From an uncultured Porphyromonadaceae bacterium (GTDB taxonomy: Bacteria > Bacteroidota > Bacteroidia > Bacteroidales > Muribaculaceae): a DNA stretch of 36,863 bases. Below are positions 17,856 through 25,706 of the stretch, piece by piece (positions within the stretch are counted from its first letter, which is position 1; each line of letters begins with the position of its first letter). Location of the stretch: assembly GCA_946553045.1 (NCBI GenBank), contig CAMNRO010000024.1, positions 1-36,863 on the forward strand, given 5' to 3'. The translations under genes and the position numbers were made by a program. A model generated the notes under the pieces. The model was not told the origin of the DNA. It was given only the letters and a program-made list of their open reading frames with translations, and did no database searches.

Positions 17856-17873
17856 CGCTCCTCATGAGGTGCG
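17856..17873. promoter_or_regulatory. Near-palindrome over the -33 region of the R-M promoter, possible operator
   Basis: The half-sites around CCTCATGAGG match at 8 of 9 positions. Its centre is about 25 bases upstream of the -7 box at 17890, where the -33 element would lie. It could be an operator bound by a methyltransferase or other regulator. Because it is followed by GGGCGAG and seven T, a weak terminator is the alternative. Confidence 0.35.
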
Positions 17874-17889
17874 GGCGAGTTTTTTTGCG

Positions 17890-17897
17890 TAATTTTG
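17890..17897 (+). promoter_or_regulatory. Promoter -7 box of the type IIS restriction-modification operon
   Basis: TAATTTTG matches TAnnTTTG exactly and lies 32 bases before the ATG of the first methyltransferase. Confidence 0.7.
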
Positions 17898-17928
17898 CAA
17901 AACAATGCCCAAAAACAATATATAGGAC

Positions 17929-18957
17929 ATGCCCATAGAGGGAATTCCAGAAATCAACATAAACAACCGGCGGTATTTAGGCAATAAATACCGCCTGCTT
18001 CCTTTCATACGCCGTGTGGTTGACCAAAACTGCGCGGACATCAACGTATTTGCCGACCTCTTTGCCGGCACCGGCGCCGTATCTTCGGCTTTTTCCGACA
18101 ACTGCGCCATTATAACCAACGATATTCTATATAGCAACTACCTCTCGAATCTTGCCTGGTTCGGCACCGAAGACTACGACGAAAAGACCGTAGCCGACTT
18201 CATCAATTTCTACAACGACATCGCTCCGACTGAAGAAAACTACATGTCGGAAAATTTCAGCAACACTTATTTCTCTACCTCCGACTGCCGGAAAATAGGA
18301 TTTATCCGCCGTCATATAGAAGATTCGTCGGCCGCCGGAACTATCAACGGACGGGAGCGCGCCATCCTTGTCACCTCTCTTCTTTATGGCATGGACAAGA
18401 TAGCCCGCACCTGCGGTCACTACGATGCATACCGCAAGGGGGCTAAATTCGAAGGCAGCATAGAACTCCGCTTTCCACGCACGTCTCACAACAACAACGC
18501 CGCGAACATCTGCTTCAACCGCGACATCAACGAGCTCGCCCCGGAGGTTGAAGCCGACATCGTATATCTCGACCCGCCCTACAACTCCCGCCAGTACTGC
18601 GACGCATACCATCTGCTCGAGAACGTAGCCCGATGGGAACAGCCCGAGCTCCAAGGTGTTGCCCGGAAGATGGACCGCACCGCCCTGAAGAGCGACTATT
18701 GCACCCGCCGTGCCGCCGACGCGTTCTCGCAACTGGTCGGCGCACTCAACTGCCGCTATATCCTGCTCTCATACAACAACATGGGCACGAAAGGCGATGA
18801 CCGCTCGAACGCCCGTATAAGCGACGACGAAATCATGGAGGCTCTCGCAGCCCGTGGCCGGGTTGCCATCTTCGAGGAAAATTACCGTCCGTTCTCAGCC
18901 GGAAAATCGAACATCGAAGACAACAGCGAACGTCTGTTCCTATGCACTGTCGAATGA
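17929..18957 (+). CDS. DNA adenine methyltransferase 1 of a type IIS R-M system (D12 class)
   Basis: This is an N6-adenine methyltransferase that would protect one strand of the asymmetric recognition site. The product is 342 residues. Motif order is alpha-type: motif X RRYLGNKYRLLPFI at about 13-26, SAM-binding motif I FADLFAGTG (Asp at 43) and catalytic motif IV DPPYNSRQY beginning at Asp215. The target recognition part lies between motifs I and IV. It is the first gene of a tight three-gene operon; its stop is one base before the start of the second methyltransferase. The pair of separate methyltransferases is what an asymmetric site needs, one enzyme per strand. Confidence 0.92.
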   Translation: MPIEGIPEININNRRYLGNKYRLLPFIRRVVDQNCADINVFADLFAGTGAVSSAFSDNCAIITNDILYSNYLSNLAWFGTEDYDEKTVADFINFYNDIAPTEENYMSENFSNTYFSTSDCRKIGFIRRHIEDSSAAGTINGRERAILVTSLLYGMDKIARTCGHYDAYRKGAKFEGSIELRFPRTSHNNNAANICFNRDINELAPEVEADIVYLDPPYNSRQYCDAYHLLENVARWEQPELQGVARKMDRTALKSDYCTRRAADAFSQLVGALNCRYILLSYNNMGTKGDDRSNARISDDEIMEALAARGRVAIFEENYRPFSAGKSNIEDNSERLFLCTVE

Positions 18958-18958
18958 T

Positions 18959-19867
18959 ATGGTAAAGTCGCCTCTGAACTACACCGGCGGAAAATTCCGG
19001 CTCCTGCCGCAGATTCTTCCCCTTTTCCCGCAAGGCATCGGCACATTCGTCGATTTGTTCTGCGGAGGCGGCGACGTAGGCGCAAACGTCGAGGCACACA
19101 CAGTGATTTTCAACGACATAAACAGGAGCGTGATTTCGCTCCTGCGAATGTTTGCCACAACCGACAGCCTTCAGCTGACTCGGGAGATAGAACGTATCAC
19201 AAGACACTACGGACTATCCGACACATTTTCCGAAGGATATGAGGCCTACGGAGCCGACAGTGCCCGAGGTCTTGCCGACGTCAACCGGGCTGCGTTCATG
19301 GCTCTGCGCGCCGACCTCAACACCATGCGCCGCGGAACGCCTCGCTACCGCAAAATGCTCTACACCGCAATCGTATTCGCCTTCAACAACCAGATTCGGT
19401 TCAACGCCGCCGGCGACTATAATCTGCCCGTCGGAAAGCGCGATTTCAACGCAAACATGCGCACCAAACTCGACGAATTCATCAGACGCCTTGCCGTGAT
19501 AGACCACCGCTTTTCTACCCGGAATTTCGAGACTTTCGATTTCGGCATGCTCGGCGCCGACGACTTCGTGTATGCCGACCCTCCCTACCTCATCACATGC
19601 GCATCGTATAATGAGAACGGCGGCTGGACTCCGGCAAAAGAGACTGCGCTCTACAACGTTCTCGACCGTCTCGACGCTGACGGAATACGATTTGCGCTGT
19701 CGAATGTGCTCGAAAACAAAGGAAGACGCCACGAAATGCTCGCCGACTGGCTCGCTGACAGGCAACAATACAATGTGCACCATCTCAATTTCGCATATTC
19801 CAATTCAAACTACCACACAAAGGGGCGCGAAGAAGTATGCGACGAAGTTCTCATAACCAACTATTGA
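18959..19867 (+). CDS. DNA adenine methyltransferase 2 of a type IIS R-M system (D12/Dam-like)
   Basis: This is the second N6-adenine methyltransferase, presumably for the other strand. An open frame extends upstream to 18854, but the Met at 18959 is the better start: it follows the TGA of methyltransferase 1 by one base (TGATATG), and the protein then begins right before motif X (NYTGGKFRLLPQI at 7-19). The resulting product is 302 residues. Motif I is VDLFCGGGDVG with Asp at 32; motif IV is ADPPYL with Asp207. It looks closer to Dam/DpnM enzymes than methyltransferase 1 does. Its stop is four bases before the endonuclease start. Confidence 0.93.
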   Translation: MVKSPLNYTGGKFRLLPQILPLFPQGIGTFVDLFCGGGDVGANVEAHTVIFNDINRSVISLLRMFATTDSLQLTREIERITRHYGLSDTFSEGYEAYGADSARGLADVNRAAFMALRADLNTMRRGTPRYRKMLYTAIVFAFNNQIRFNAAGDYNLPVGKRDFNANMRTKLDEFIRRLAVIDHRFSTRNFETFDFGMLGADDFVYADPPYLITCASYNENGGWTPAKETALYNVLDRLDADGIRFALSNVLENKGRRHEMLADWLADRQQYNVHHLNFAYSNSNYHTKGREEVCDEVLITNY

Positions 19868-19871
19868 CTCC

Positions 19872-21890
19872 ATGAACACTTCTCTTACCTCATACAAAAG
19901 CTTCTGCTGGTGTCTCGGCACAACGAGTTTCCGCGTCGCCGACCTCAACCGCCGTATCGAACAGCAGCTCATGCTGCTCGACGAATTCTGGAACCTCGAC
20001 GAAAACCGAGGCCAGAAATGGAACGACACAACTCTCCAGCATCGCTACTACGATTTCATGAAGAGCCGCGGCTTTCTGAGCGGCAATGCAAACCGCCCCG
20101 ACAAGGATGCCCGCCAGAAAATATCGGGTCTCTTCAAGCTCGGCCTCGTCGACGAGGAGCGCAAGCTCACCGCCGCCGGCGAAAGCCTGCTCCGCATAAG
20201 CTATTCGGCCGATTTCGCCTCCGACAACCTCCTCAGCATCGACCGCGACAGCTTTCTGTATCTGCGTCAGCTGCTTAAAGTATCCATCTCTGTCGACAAT
20301 GAATCCGAACCGGTGAGACCCCTGCCTCTGCTCATTCATCTGCTCCTTGATTCCGAGCTCGGCGGCTATCTCTCTTTCGAGGAATTCTGCTATCTGCTCC
20401 CGCTATGCATAAACGCCGACACTACCGAGAGAATGCGCCGCAATATCATCGACCTGCGTGCCGGACGAAAAAACATCGACAGCTGTCTGCTCAACACAAT
20501 CCTGCCGATGGACAACTACAGGCAAGCCCGGAAGCTATTCATCGAGGCTCCGATGGTGACGCCCGGACTGATTATGAAAGTAGGCATGAACCGCAAAAGC
20601 CGCACCGATAAACAGAACTACGACCTGCCCTACTACTATCTCTACCTCGCCCTCGAACGGCTCTATATGGACTTCGACGAATCTGCGGGCGAAGAAGTAG
20701 CCGAAGCCCTCGCCGGACTCAAGCAGAGCAAACTGAGGTCGCACTGGAAACGCACTCTTTTCGGCAAGGCCAAAAACAGCGAAATCATCGCAAAACCTCT
20801 CCATGCCTCCGCCGCCGGCAACCCTCTGGATGCCTGCGGAAGCATTGCCGAGTTCAGAGGCCGCTTCTTCGATCTCATGCATCTCATCAAGGCCAAGGCG
20901 ACCCTTGAAGATTACAGCGACCAGAACCGGCGATATTTCGCCACCGCCGACATACTGCTCTTCAACGACAGCAAAGTAAGCCTCGATGTCGTGCCGGCCC
21001 AGTTCTTTGCATCTTGCGACTCCGAGCTATACGCTCTCGCATTCACGCCCTGCGAATTTCTGAAAGAAGATTCTACTCTCGAAGAAATATCGCCGGCGCT
21101 CGCCGTGAGTGCCGACACCCTGCTGGCACGCCTGAGCTCGAGATTCAACAAGGATTTCGCCGACATCGGCGATGCCTTGTCGGAAGTCGAGCGCGAACGC
21201 CTTGCCCGTTTCAACAGTCTTATCGACGACATTTTCACCGACAAAGACCTCACGAATCTGCTCACATACTTCGAAAACCGCGACGACAGACTGATACAGC
21301 GGCACATCACCGACAATGCGACCGTGCCTACGCTTTTCGAATACGTGCTCGGCATCGTCTGGTACAAACTCAGCGGACGCCGGGGCAATATCCTCGATTA
21401 CATGAAACTTTCGCTCGACGCCAACCGATTGCCCAAAAGTCATGCAGCCGGCGGAGACGCCGATATCGTCTACGAATACCCGGATACGGAAGCCTATCCC
21501 GCTCACAGAATGCTGCTCGAAGCCACTCTTTCAGAAAAAACGGCGCAACGCAAGATGGAGATGGAGCCGGTGAGCCGGCACCTCGGCGACGAACTGATCA
21601 GAAGCCACAACACCACGACCTACTGCGTATTCGTTTCCGACGAACTCGACCCCAACGTCGTGAGCGACTTCCGCTGCCGCCGCACACACATCTACTACGA
21701 CCGCAAAGGCTCAGGCGAAAAGATAAACGGCATGAAAATCATACCTCTCAACATAGCCGACATCAAAAACATCATATCGAAATCTCTCGATTACGACAGG
21801 CTCTACAGCCACTTCGACACAGCCTTCCACTCCGACCGTTTCAACGGCGACCCTCTGGAATGGTATAGAAATTTAGTAAGAATATGCTGA
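19872..21890 (+). CDS. Type IIS restriction endonuclease, AlwI/N.BstNBI family
   Basis: The product is 672 residues. The C-terminal region closely resembles, from memory, the nuclease part of N.BstNBI and AlwI-family enzymes: HAAGGDADIVYEY (Asp531), LLEATL (Glu550), KMEMEPVSRH (Glu565, His570), then YCVFVSDELDPN and GMKIIPLNIADI. The putative PD-(D/E)XK-like acidic residues are all present, so the enzyme looks intact. The N-terminal part has a winged-helix-like stretch near 75-115 (KISGLFKLGLVDEERKLTAAGESLL) expected for site recognition. Family members recognise short asymmetric sites such as GGATC or GAGTC and cut a few bases away; the site here is unknown. No separate small nuclease subunit gene adjoins. 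Its last 7 bases overlap the next gene. Confidence 0.88.
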   Translation: MNTSLTSYKSFCWCLGTTSFRVADLNRRIEQQLMLLDEFWNLDENRGQKWNDTTLQHRYYDFMKSRGFLSGNANRPDKDARQKISGLFKLGLVDEERKLTAAGESLLRISYSADFASDNLLSIDRDSFLYLRQLLKVSISVDNESEPVRPLPLLIHLLLDSELGGYLSFEEFCYLLPLCINADTTERMRRNIIDLRAGRKNIDSCLLNTILPMDNYRQARKLFIEAPMVTPGLIMKVGMNRKSRTDKQNYDLPYYYLYLALERLYMDFDESAGEEVAEALAGLKQSKLRSHWKRTLFGKAKNSEIIAKPLHASAAGNPLDACGSIAEFRGRFFDLMHLIKAKATLEDYSDQNRRYFATADILLFNDSKVSLDVVPAQFFASCDSELYALAFTPCEFLKEDSTLEEISPALAVSADTLLARLSSRFNKDFADIGDALSEVERERLARFNSLIDDIFTDKDLTNLLTYFENRDDRLIQRHITDNATVPTLFEYVLGIVWYKLSGRRGNILDYMKLSLDANRLPKSHAAGGDADIVYEYPDTEAYPAHRMLLEATLSEKTAQRKMEMEPVSRHLGDELIRSHNTTTYCVFVSDELDPNVVSDFRCRRTHIYYDRKGSGEKINGMKIIPLNIADIKNIISKSLDYDRLYSHFDTAFHSDRFNGDPLEWYRNLVRIC

Positions 21891-23128
21891 CACATCTGTG
21901 GATATCAAGACGCCTGAGACTCGGCACAGACGGCACTGCCGCCGGCACTGTCATAGCCGTGGCAGGCGTGGCGCTCGCTCTTGCCGTGATGGAACTCACA
22001 CTCGGTATCGTCGTGGGCTTCAAAGACGAAATCAAGCGCAAGCTCATGGGTTTCGACGCCCAGATAAGCATCGAGGCCCCTTACGACCCCTACACCCGCA
22101 CACAGGAGAGCACGCTGACACCCTCGCCCGAACTCATGGAGATAATAGCTGAAGCAGCCCCGGACGCCGAAAGCCGACTGGTGCTCCGCCTGCCGGGCAT
22201 CCTCAAGACCGACAGCGATTTCGAAGGCATAGTCTTCATCGGCCAGTCGCCTCAGAGCGATTTCGCATTCGAGCGGGGCAACATCGTGGAAGGCGAATGG
22301 CCCGACTATTCGTCCGACAGCTGCCGCAACGACATCGTCATATCCCGCGCCACGGCCTCCGCACTCGGCCTCGGAGTCGGCGACAAGGTATATTCGACAT
22401 ATATCATCGACGAATCCGTCAAAATGAGGCGAAACACCGTCGCCGCCATTTTCCAGGCCGATTTCGGCGAATACGACCGCACCGTGGCATACGCCTCGCT
22501 CGCCGCACTGCAGAGCATTGCCGGACTCGGCAGCGACGAAGGCAACCGCCTCGACCTGCGGGGATTGCAACAGGTCGACATCGCCGCCACGGCGTCGAAG
22601 ATAGAATCGGCCATGATGTCGGCCATGAGCACCGGACGGACCGATGTATATTACCCCGTCCAGACAATCGAACAGACCGGCGCCATATATTTCAACTGGC
22701 TCGCCCTCCTCGACACCAATGTTGCGGTGATATTCTGCCTCATGCTGTGTGTGGCCTCGTTCACGCTCGTTTCAAGTCTGTTCATTCTCGTGCTCGACAA
22801 TGTTCCGGCGATAGGCATACTGCGCTCCGTGGGCGCCTCGCGGAGCCTCATACGCTCGATATTCGTCGACCTCGGCATGAGGATAGTGCTTCGGGGCATG
22901 ATTATCGGAAACGTGCTGGGGCTCGGACTCCTGCTGATTCAGAAATATACACACATCGTACCTCTCGACCCGGAGGCATACTACCTCAACTGCGTGCCTG
23001 TCGAAATAAGGCCCTGGGGCTTCATTGCACTCAACGTGGGATTGGCCGTAGCATCGTGGCTCGTGCTGTGGATTCCGGCACGCACCGCATCTTCTGTCGA
23101 CCCTGCGAAAACCATAAACTTCGAATAA
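21884..23128 (+). CDS. FtsX-like ABC transporter permease (LolC/LolE type)
   Basis: This inner-membrane permease of 414 residues belongs to the MacB/FtsX superfamily, most like LolC/LolE, which release lipoproteins to the LolA chaperone. It has one N-terminal helix (about 22-46), a large periplasmic domain (about 47-265) and three C-terminal helices, with the conserved segment VPAIGILRSVGASRSLIRSIF between the second and third. No ATPase gene is adjacent; in Bacteroidota the LolD partner is often encoded elsewhere. The ATG lies within the endonuclease 3' end (ATGCTGA overlap of 7 bases), so translation is probably coupled to the R-M operon. A hairpin follows the stop. Confidence 0.9.
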   Translation: MLTHLWISRRLRLGTDGTAAGTVIAVAGVALALAVMELTLGIVVGFKDEIKRKLMGFDAQISIEAPYDPYTRTQESTLTPSPELMEIIAEAAPDAESRLVLRLPGILKTDSDFEGIVFIGQSPQSDFAFERGNIVEGEWPDYSSDSCRNDIVISRATASALGLGVGDKVYSTYIIDESVKMRRNTVAAIFQADFGEYDRTVAYASLAALQSIAGLGSDEGNRLDLRGLQQVDIAATASKIESAMMSAMSTGRTDVYYPVQTIEQTGAIYFNWLALLDTNVAVIFCLMLCVASFTLVSSLFILVLDNVPAIGILRSVGASRSLIRSIFVDLGMRIVLRGMIIGNVLGLGLLLIQKYTHIVPLDPEAYYLNCVPVEIRPWGFIALNVGLAVASWLVLWIPARTASSVDPAKTINFE

Positions 23129-23142
23129 TTGTTAAAGTAACA

Positions 23143-23172
23143 TACTTTGCCCTCCACACCCAGGGCAAAGTA
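23143..23172 (+). terminator. Perfect hairpin after the permease gene
   Basis: A perfect 11-bp stem (23143-23153/23162-23172) with an 8-nt loop lies 14 bases past the permease stop and 13 bases before the rsfS promoter box. The trailing sequence is only moderately T-rich, so it may be a terminator or an mRNA 3' stabiliser. Confidence 0.65.
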
Positions 23173-23185
23173 CTGAAAATTTCAT

Positions 23186-23193
23186 TATATTTG
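23186..23193 (+). promoter_or_regulatory. Promoter -7 box of rsfS-ftsH
   Basis: TATATTTG matches TAnnTTTG exactly, 28 bases before the rsfS ATG. With the hairpin just upstream it separates rsfS-ftsH from the R-M/permease transcript. Confidence 0.7.
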
Positions 23194-23221
23194 CTCTCTA
23201 AAATTAAAGTTAAGTTAACTA

Positions 23222-23581
23222 ATGTCTTCAGAAAAAGACCTACAGCAACTCGTAATAGAAGGAATTCAGGAGCGTAAAGGACACGCCATCACCGTAGTAG
23301 ACCTCAGTCATATCGAATCAGCCGCAGCACACACATTCATCATCGCCGAGGGTAATTCAACAACCCAGACAGCGGCAATCGCCGACAGCATAGAAGAATA
23401 CGTGCGAATCAACGGCGGATATAAACCCTACAACACCGACGGCACCACCAATGCCGAATGGATCGTCATCGACTACGGCGACGTATGGGTTCATGTATTC
23501 ACACCCGAGACACGCACCCGCTACGCCCTCGAAGAACTCTGGAGCGACGCAAAAATCACCGATATCCCCGATTTAGACTAA
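23222..23581 (+). CDS. rsfS: Ribosome silencing factor RsfS (Iojap/YbeB)
   Basis: RsfS binds ribosomal protein uL14 and blocks subunit joining, saving translation under nutrient limitation. It is 119 residues, normal length. Family signatures are the early KGHAITVVDLSHIES, THFIIAEGNST-like HTFIIAEGNS near 37-46, and the C-terminal WIVIDYGDVWVHVFTPETRTRYALEELW stretch (about 79-107). It is followed by ftsH after six bases, an arrangement I recall as common in Bacteroidales, and has its own promoter. Confidence 0.95.
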   Translation: MSSEKDLQQLVIEGIQERKGHAITVVDLSHIESAAAHTFIIAEGNSTTQTAAIADSIEEYVRINGGYKPYNTDGTTNAEWIVIDYGDVWVHVFTPETRTRYALEELWSDAKITDIPDLD

Positions 23582-23587
23582 GCACTT

Positions 23588-25639
23588 ATGGCTTTTTCCC
23601 CAATAAACAAACCCGACGGAAAGAAAAACGGCCCGTTCAGATTCAGCCTGTGGTGGATGTACGCCATAGTCTTCCTCTTCTTGGCCGGAATCTATATTTT
23701 CGACACCAATATCGTCGCAAAAAAGGTGAGCTACAGCGACTTCGTGCAATACGTCGAGCGCGACCACGGTATCTCCAAAATCATAATATTCTCCGACAAG
23801 AGACAGGCCGAAGGTCTGCTTACCGATTCTCTTGCCTCCGTAATATTCAAGAACCACAGCTTCCACCCCGAGGACGGTGTCGTTGCGAAAGTAGAGGTAA
23901 ACATCTCTTCGGCCGACCAGCTGTCCGAAAAAATCGACGAATGGCGCAAATCCGGCGCCTTTACCGGCGATGTCGAGTATGAGCAGACGAGCCAGTTCAG
24001 CAATTTCCTCTGGTCCATACTGCCCTTCGCGCTTCTCATCGGCGTGTGGATTTTCCTCATGCGCCGCATGTCGGGTGCAGGTGGCGGCGGCGCTGGCGGC
24101 GGTGGCGGCATTTTCAGCGTAGGCAAGTCGAAAGCCATGCTTTTCGACAAGAACAACTCGCAGAAAGTCACCTTCCAGGACGTTGCCGGCCTCTCCGAAG
24201 CCAAAACAGAAATCGAAGAAATCGTAGAATTCCTCAAGAATCCCAAACGATACACCAATCTCGGCGGCAAAATACCCAAGGGCGCACTCCTTGTCGGCCC
24301 TCCCGGAACCGGCAAAACCCTCCTTGCCAAGGCTGTAGCCGGTGAAGCCGACGTTCCCTTCTTCTCGATGTCGGGCTCCGACTTCGTCGAAATGTTCGTG
24401 GGTGTGGGCGCCTCGCGTGTCCGCGACCTCTTCCGCCAGGCCAAGGAGAAGGCTCCCTGTATCGTCTTCATCGACGAAATCGATGCCGTAGGCCGTGCGC
24501 GCGGCAAAAACGCAAGCATGGGCGGCAACGACGAACGCGAAAACACCCTCAACCAGCTCCTTACCGAAATGGACGGCTTCGGAAGCAACAGCGGCGTCAT
24601 TATCCTCGCCGCAACCAACCGCGCCGACATTCTCGACAAGGCGCTGATGCGTGCCGGACGTTTCGACCGCCAGATTTATGTAGACCTCCCCGACCTCCCC
24701 GACCGCGTGGAGATTTTCAAGGTGCATCTGCGTAAGGTAAAGACAGCTCCCGGCCTCGACATCGAGCTCCTCGCACGCCAGACTCCGGGCTTCTCCGGCG
24801 CCGACATCGCCAACGTCTGCAACGAGGCTGCCCTCATCGCTGCCCGCGGCAACAAGGAATCGGTGACCAAGGAAGACTTCAACGCCGCTGTAGACCGTAT
24901 CATCGGCGGTCTCGAAAAACGCAACAAGATTCTCACCGACGACGAAAAACGCTCAATCGCCGTGCACGAAGCCGGCCATGCAACCGTTTCCTGGCACCTC
25001 CGCTACGGCAACCCCCTCGTCAAAGTCACCATCGTGCCACGCGGAAAAGCCCTCGGTGCAGCCTGGTATCTGCCTGAAGAACGTCAGATTGTGCCCTCGC
25101 AGGTGATTCTCGACGACATTTGCTCGCTCCTTGGCGGTCGTGCCGCCGAAGAAGTGTTCCTCGGACACATCTCGACCGGCGCCGCCAACGACCTCGAGCG
25201 TGTCACCAAGCAGGCATATGCCATGATTGTCTACTACGGCATGAGCGACAAGTTGCCGAACCTCAGCTACTACGACTCAACCGGGCAGAACAGCATGTTC
25301 ACAAACCCCTACAGCGACGAGCGTGCCAAGATAATCGACGAGGAAGTGAGCCGTATCATCGCCGAGCAATACGAACGCGCCAAATCCATTCTGCGCGAAC
25401 ATGCCGACGGCCACCACGAGCTCGCCCAGACACTCATATCGCGCGAAGTGATATTCACCGAAGACGTCGAGCGCATATTCGGACCGCGCCAGTGGACCTC
25501 GCGCACCGACGAGCTGTTCGGGCACAAGGACATCAGCCCCGACAAACCGTACACCGGCCCGATGCCCCCGCCCATCGACGACGTCGAAGCCACCGAAGCG
25601 GACAAAGACGACGACAAAAAGGCCGACGACGACAAATAA
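23588..25639 (+). CDS. ftsH: ATP-dependent zinc metalloprotease FtsH
   Basis: This is the membrane-anchored AAA+ protease for quality control of membrane and short-lived cytosolic proteins. It is 683 residues with N-terminal TM near 19-38, a periplasmic domain, a second TM near 140-158, then a Gly-rich linker (about 162-173) peculiar to Bacteroidota FtsH. The AAA module has Walker A GPPGTGKT at 237-244, Walker B IVFIDEID near 295 and the second region of homology with [22 protein letters not shown]. The zinc site HEAGH is at 460-464, followed by the third-ligand region. The C-terminus is a highly acidic Asp/Lys tail. A terminator follows at 25650. Confidence 0.98.
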   Translation: MAFSPINKPDGKKNGPFRFSLWWMYAIVFLFLAGIYIFDTNIVAKKVSYSDFVQYVERDHGISKIIIFSDKRQAEGLLTDSLASVIFKNHSFHPEDGVVAKVEVNISSADQLSEKIDEWRKSGAFTGDVEYEQTSQFSNFLWSILPFALLIGVWIFLMRRMSGAGGGGAGGGGGIFSVGKSKAMLFDKNNSQKVTFQDVAGLSEAKTEIEEIVEFLKNPKRYTNLGGKIPKGALLVGPPGTGKTLLAKAVAGEADVPFFSMSGSDFVEMFVGVGASRVRDLFRQAKEKAPCIVFIDEIDAVGRARGKNASMGGNDERENTLNQLLTEMDGFGSNSGVIILAATNRADILDKALMRAGRFDRQIYVDLPDLPDRVEIFKVHLRKVKTAPGLDIELLARQTPGFSGADIANVCNEAALIAARGNKESVTKEDFNAAVDRIIGGLEKRNKILTDDEKRSIAVHEAGHATVSWHLRYGNPLVKVTIVPRGKALGAAWYLPEERQIVPSQVILDDICSLLGGRAAEEVFLGHISTGAANDLERVTKQAYAMIVYYGMSDKLPNLSYYDSTGQNSMFTNPYSDERAKIIDEEVSRIIAEQYERAKSILREHADGHHELAQTLISREVIFTEDVERIFGPRQWTSRTDELFGHKDISPDKPYTGPMPPPIDDVEATEADKDDDKKADDDK

Positions 25640-25649
25640 CCGCAAACAT

Positions 25650-25675
25650 AAGGGGCGCGCATTCGTGCGCCCCTT
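25650..25675 (+). terminator. ftsH terminator
   Basis: A 9-bp GC-rich stem (25650-25658/25667-25675), extendable by a G-T and a C-G pair, lies 10 bases past the ftsH stop and ends in TTT. Confidence 0.75.
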
Positions 25676-25706
25676 TCAGCAAAAAAAATATCAAACCAAT
25701 CATAAA

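Larger units (their letters stand above)
17703..17928. other. Divergent control region of feoB and the restriction-modification operon
   Basis: The 226-base gap holds divergent promoters. Toward the methyltransferase there is a near-palindrome at 17856-17873, a T-run at 17880-17886 and an exact -7 box at 17890-17897. No small ORF of note and no tRNA is seen. Confidence 0.6.

Noticed and set aside
17703..17928. Fur box or iron riboswitch upstream of feoB
   Set aside because: I could not find a convincing 19-bp Fur-type palindrome, and there is little room between the putative -7 box and the ATG.
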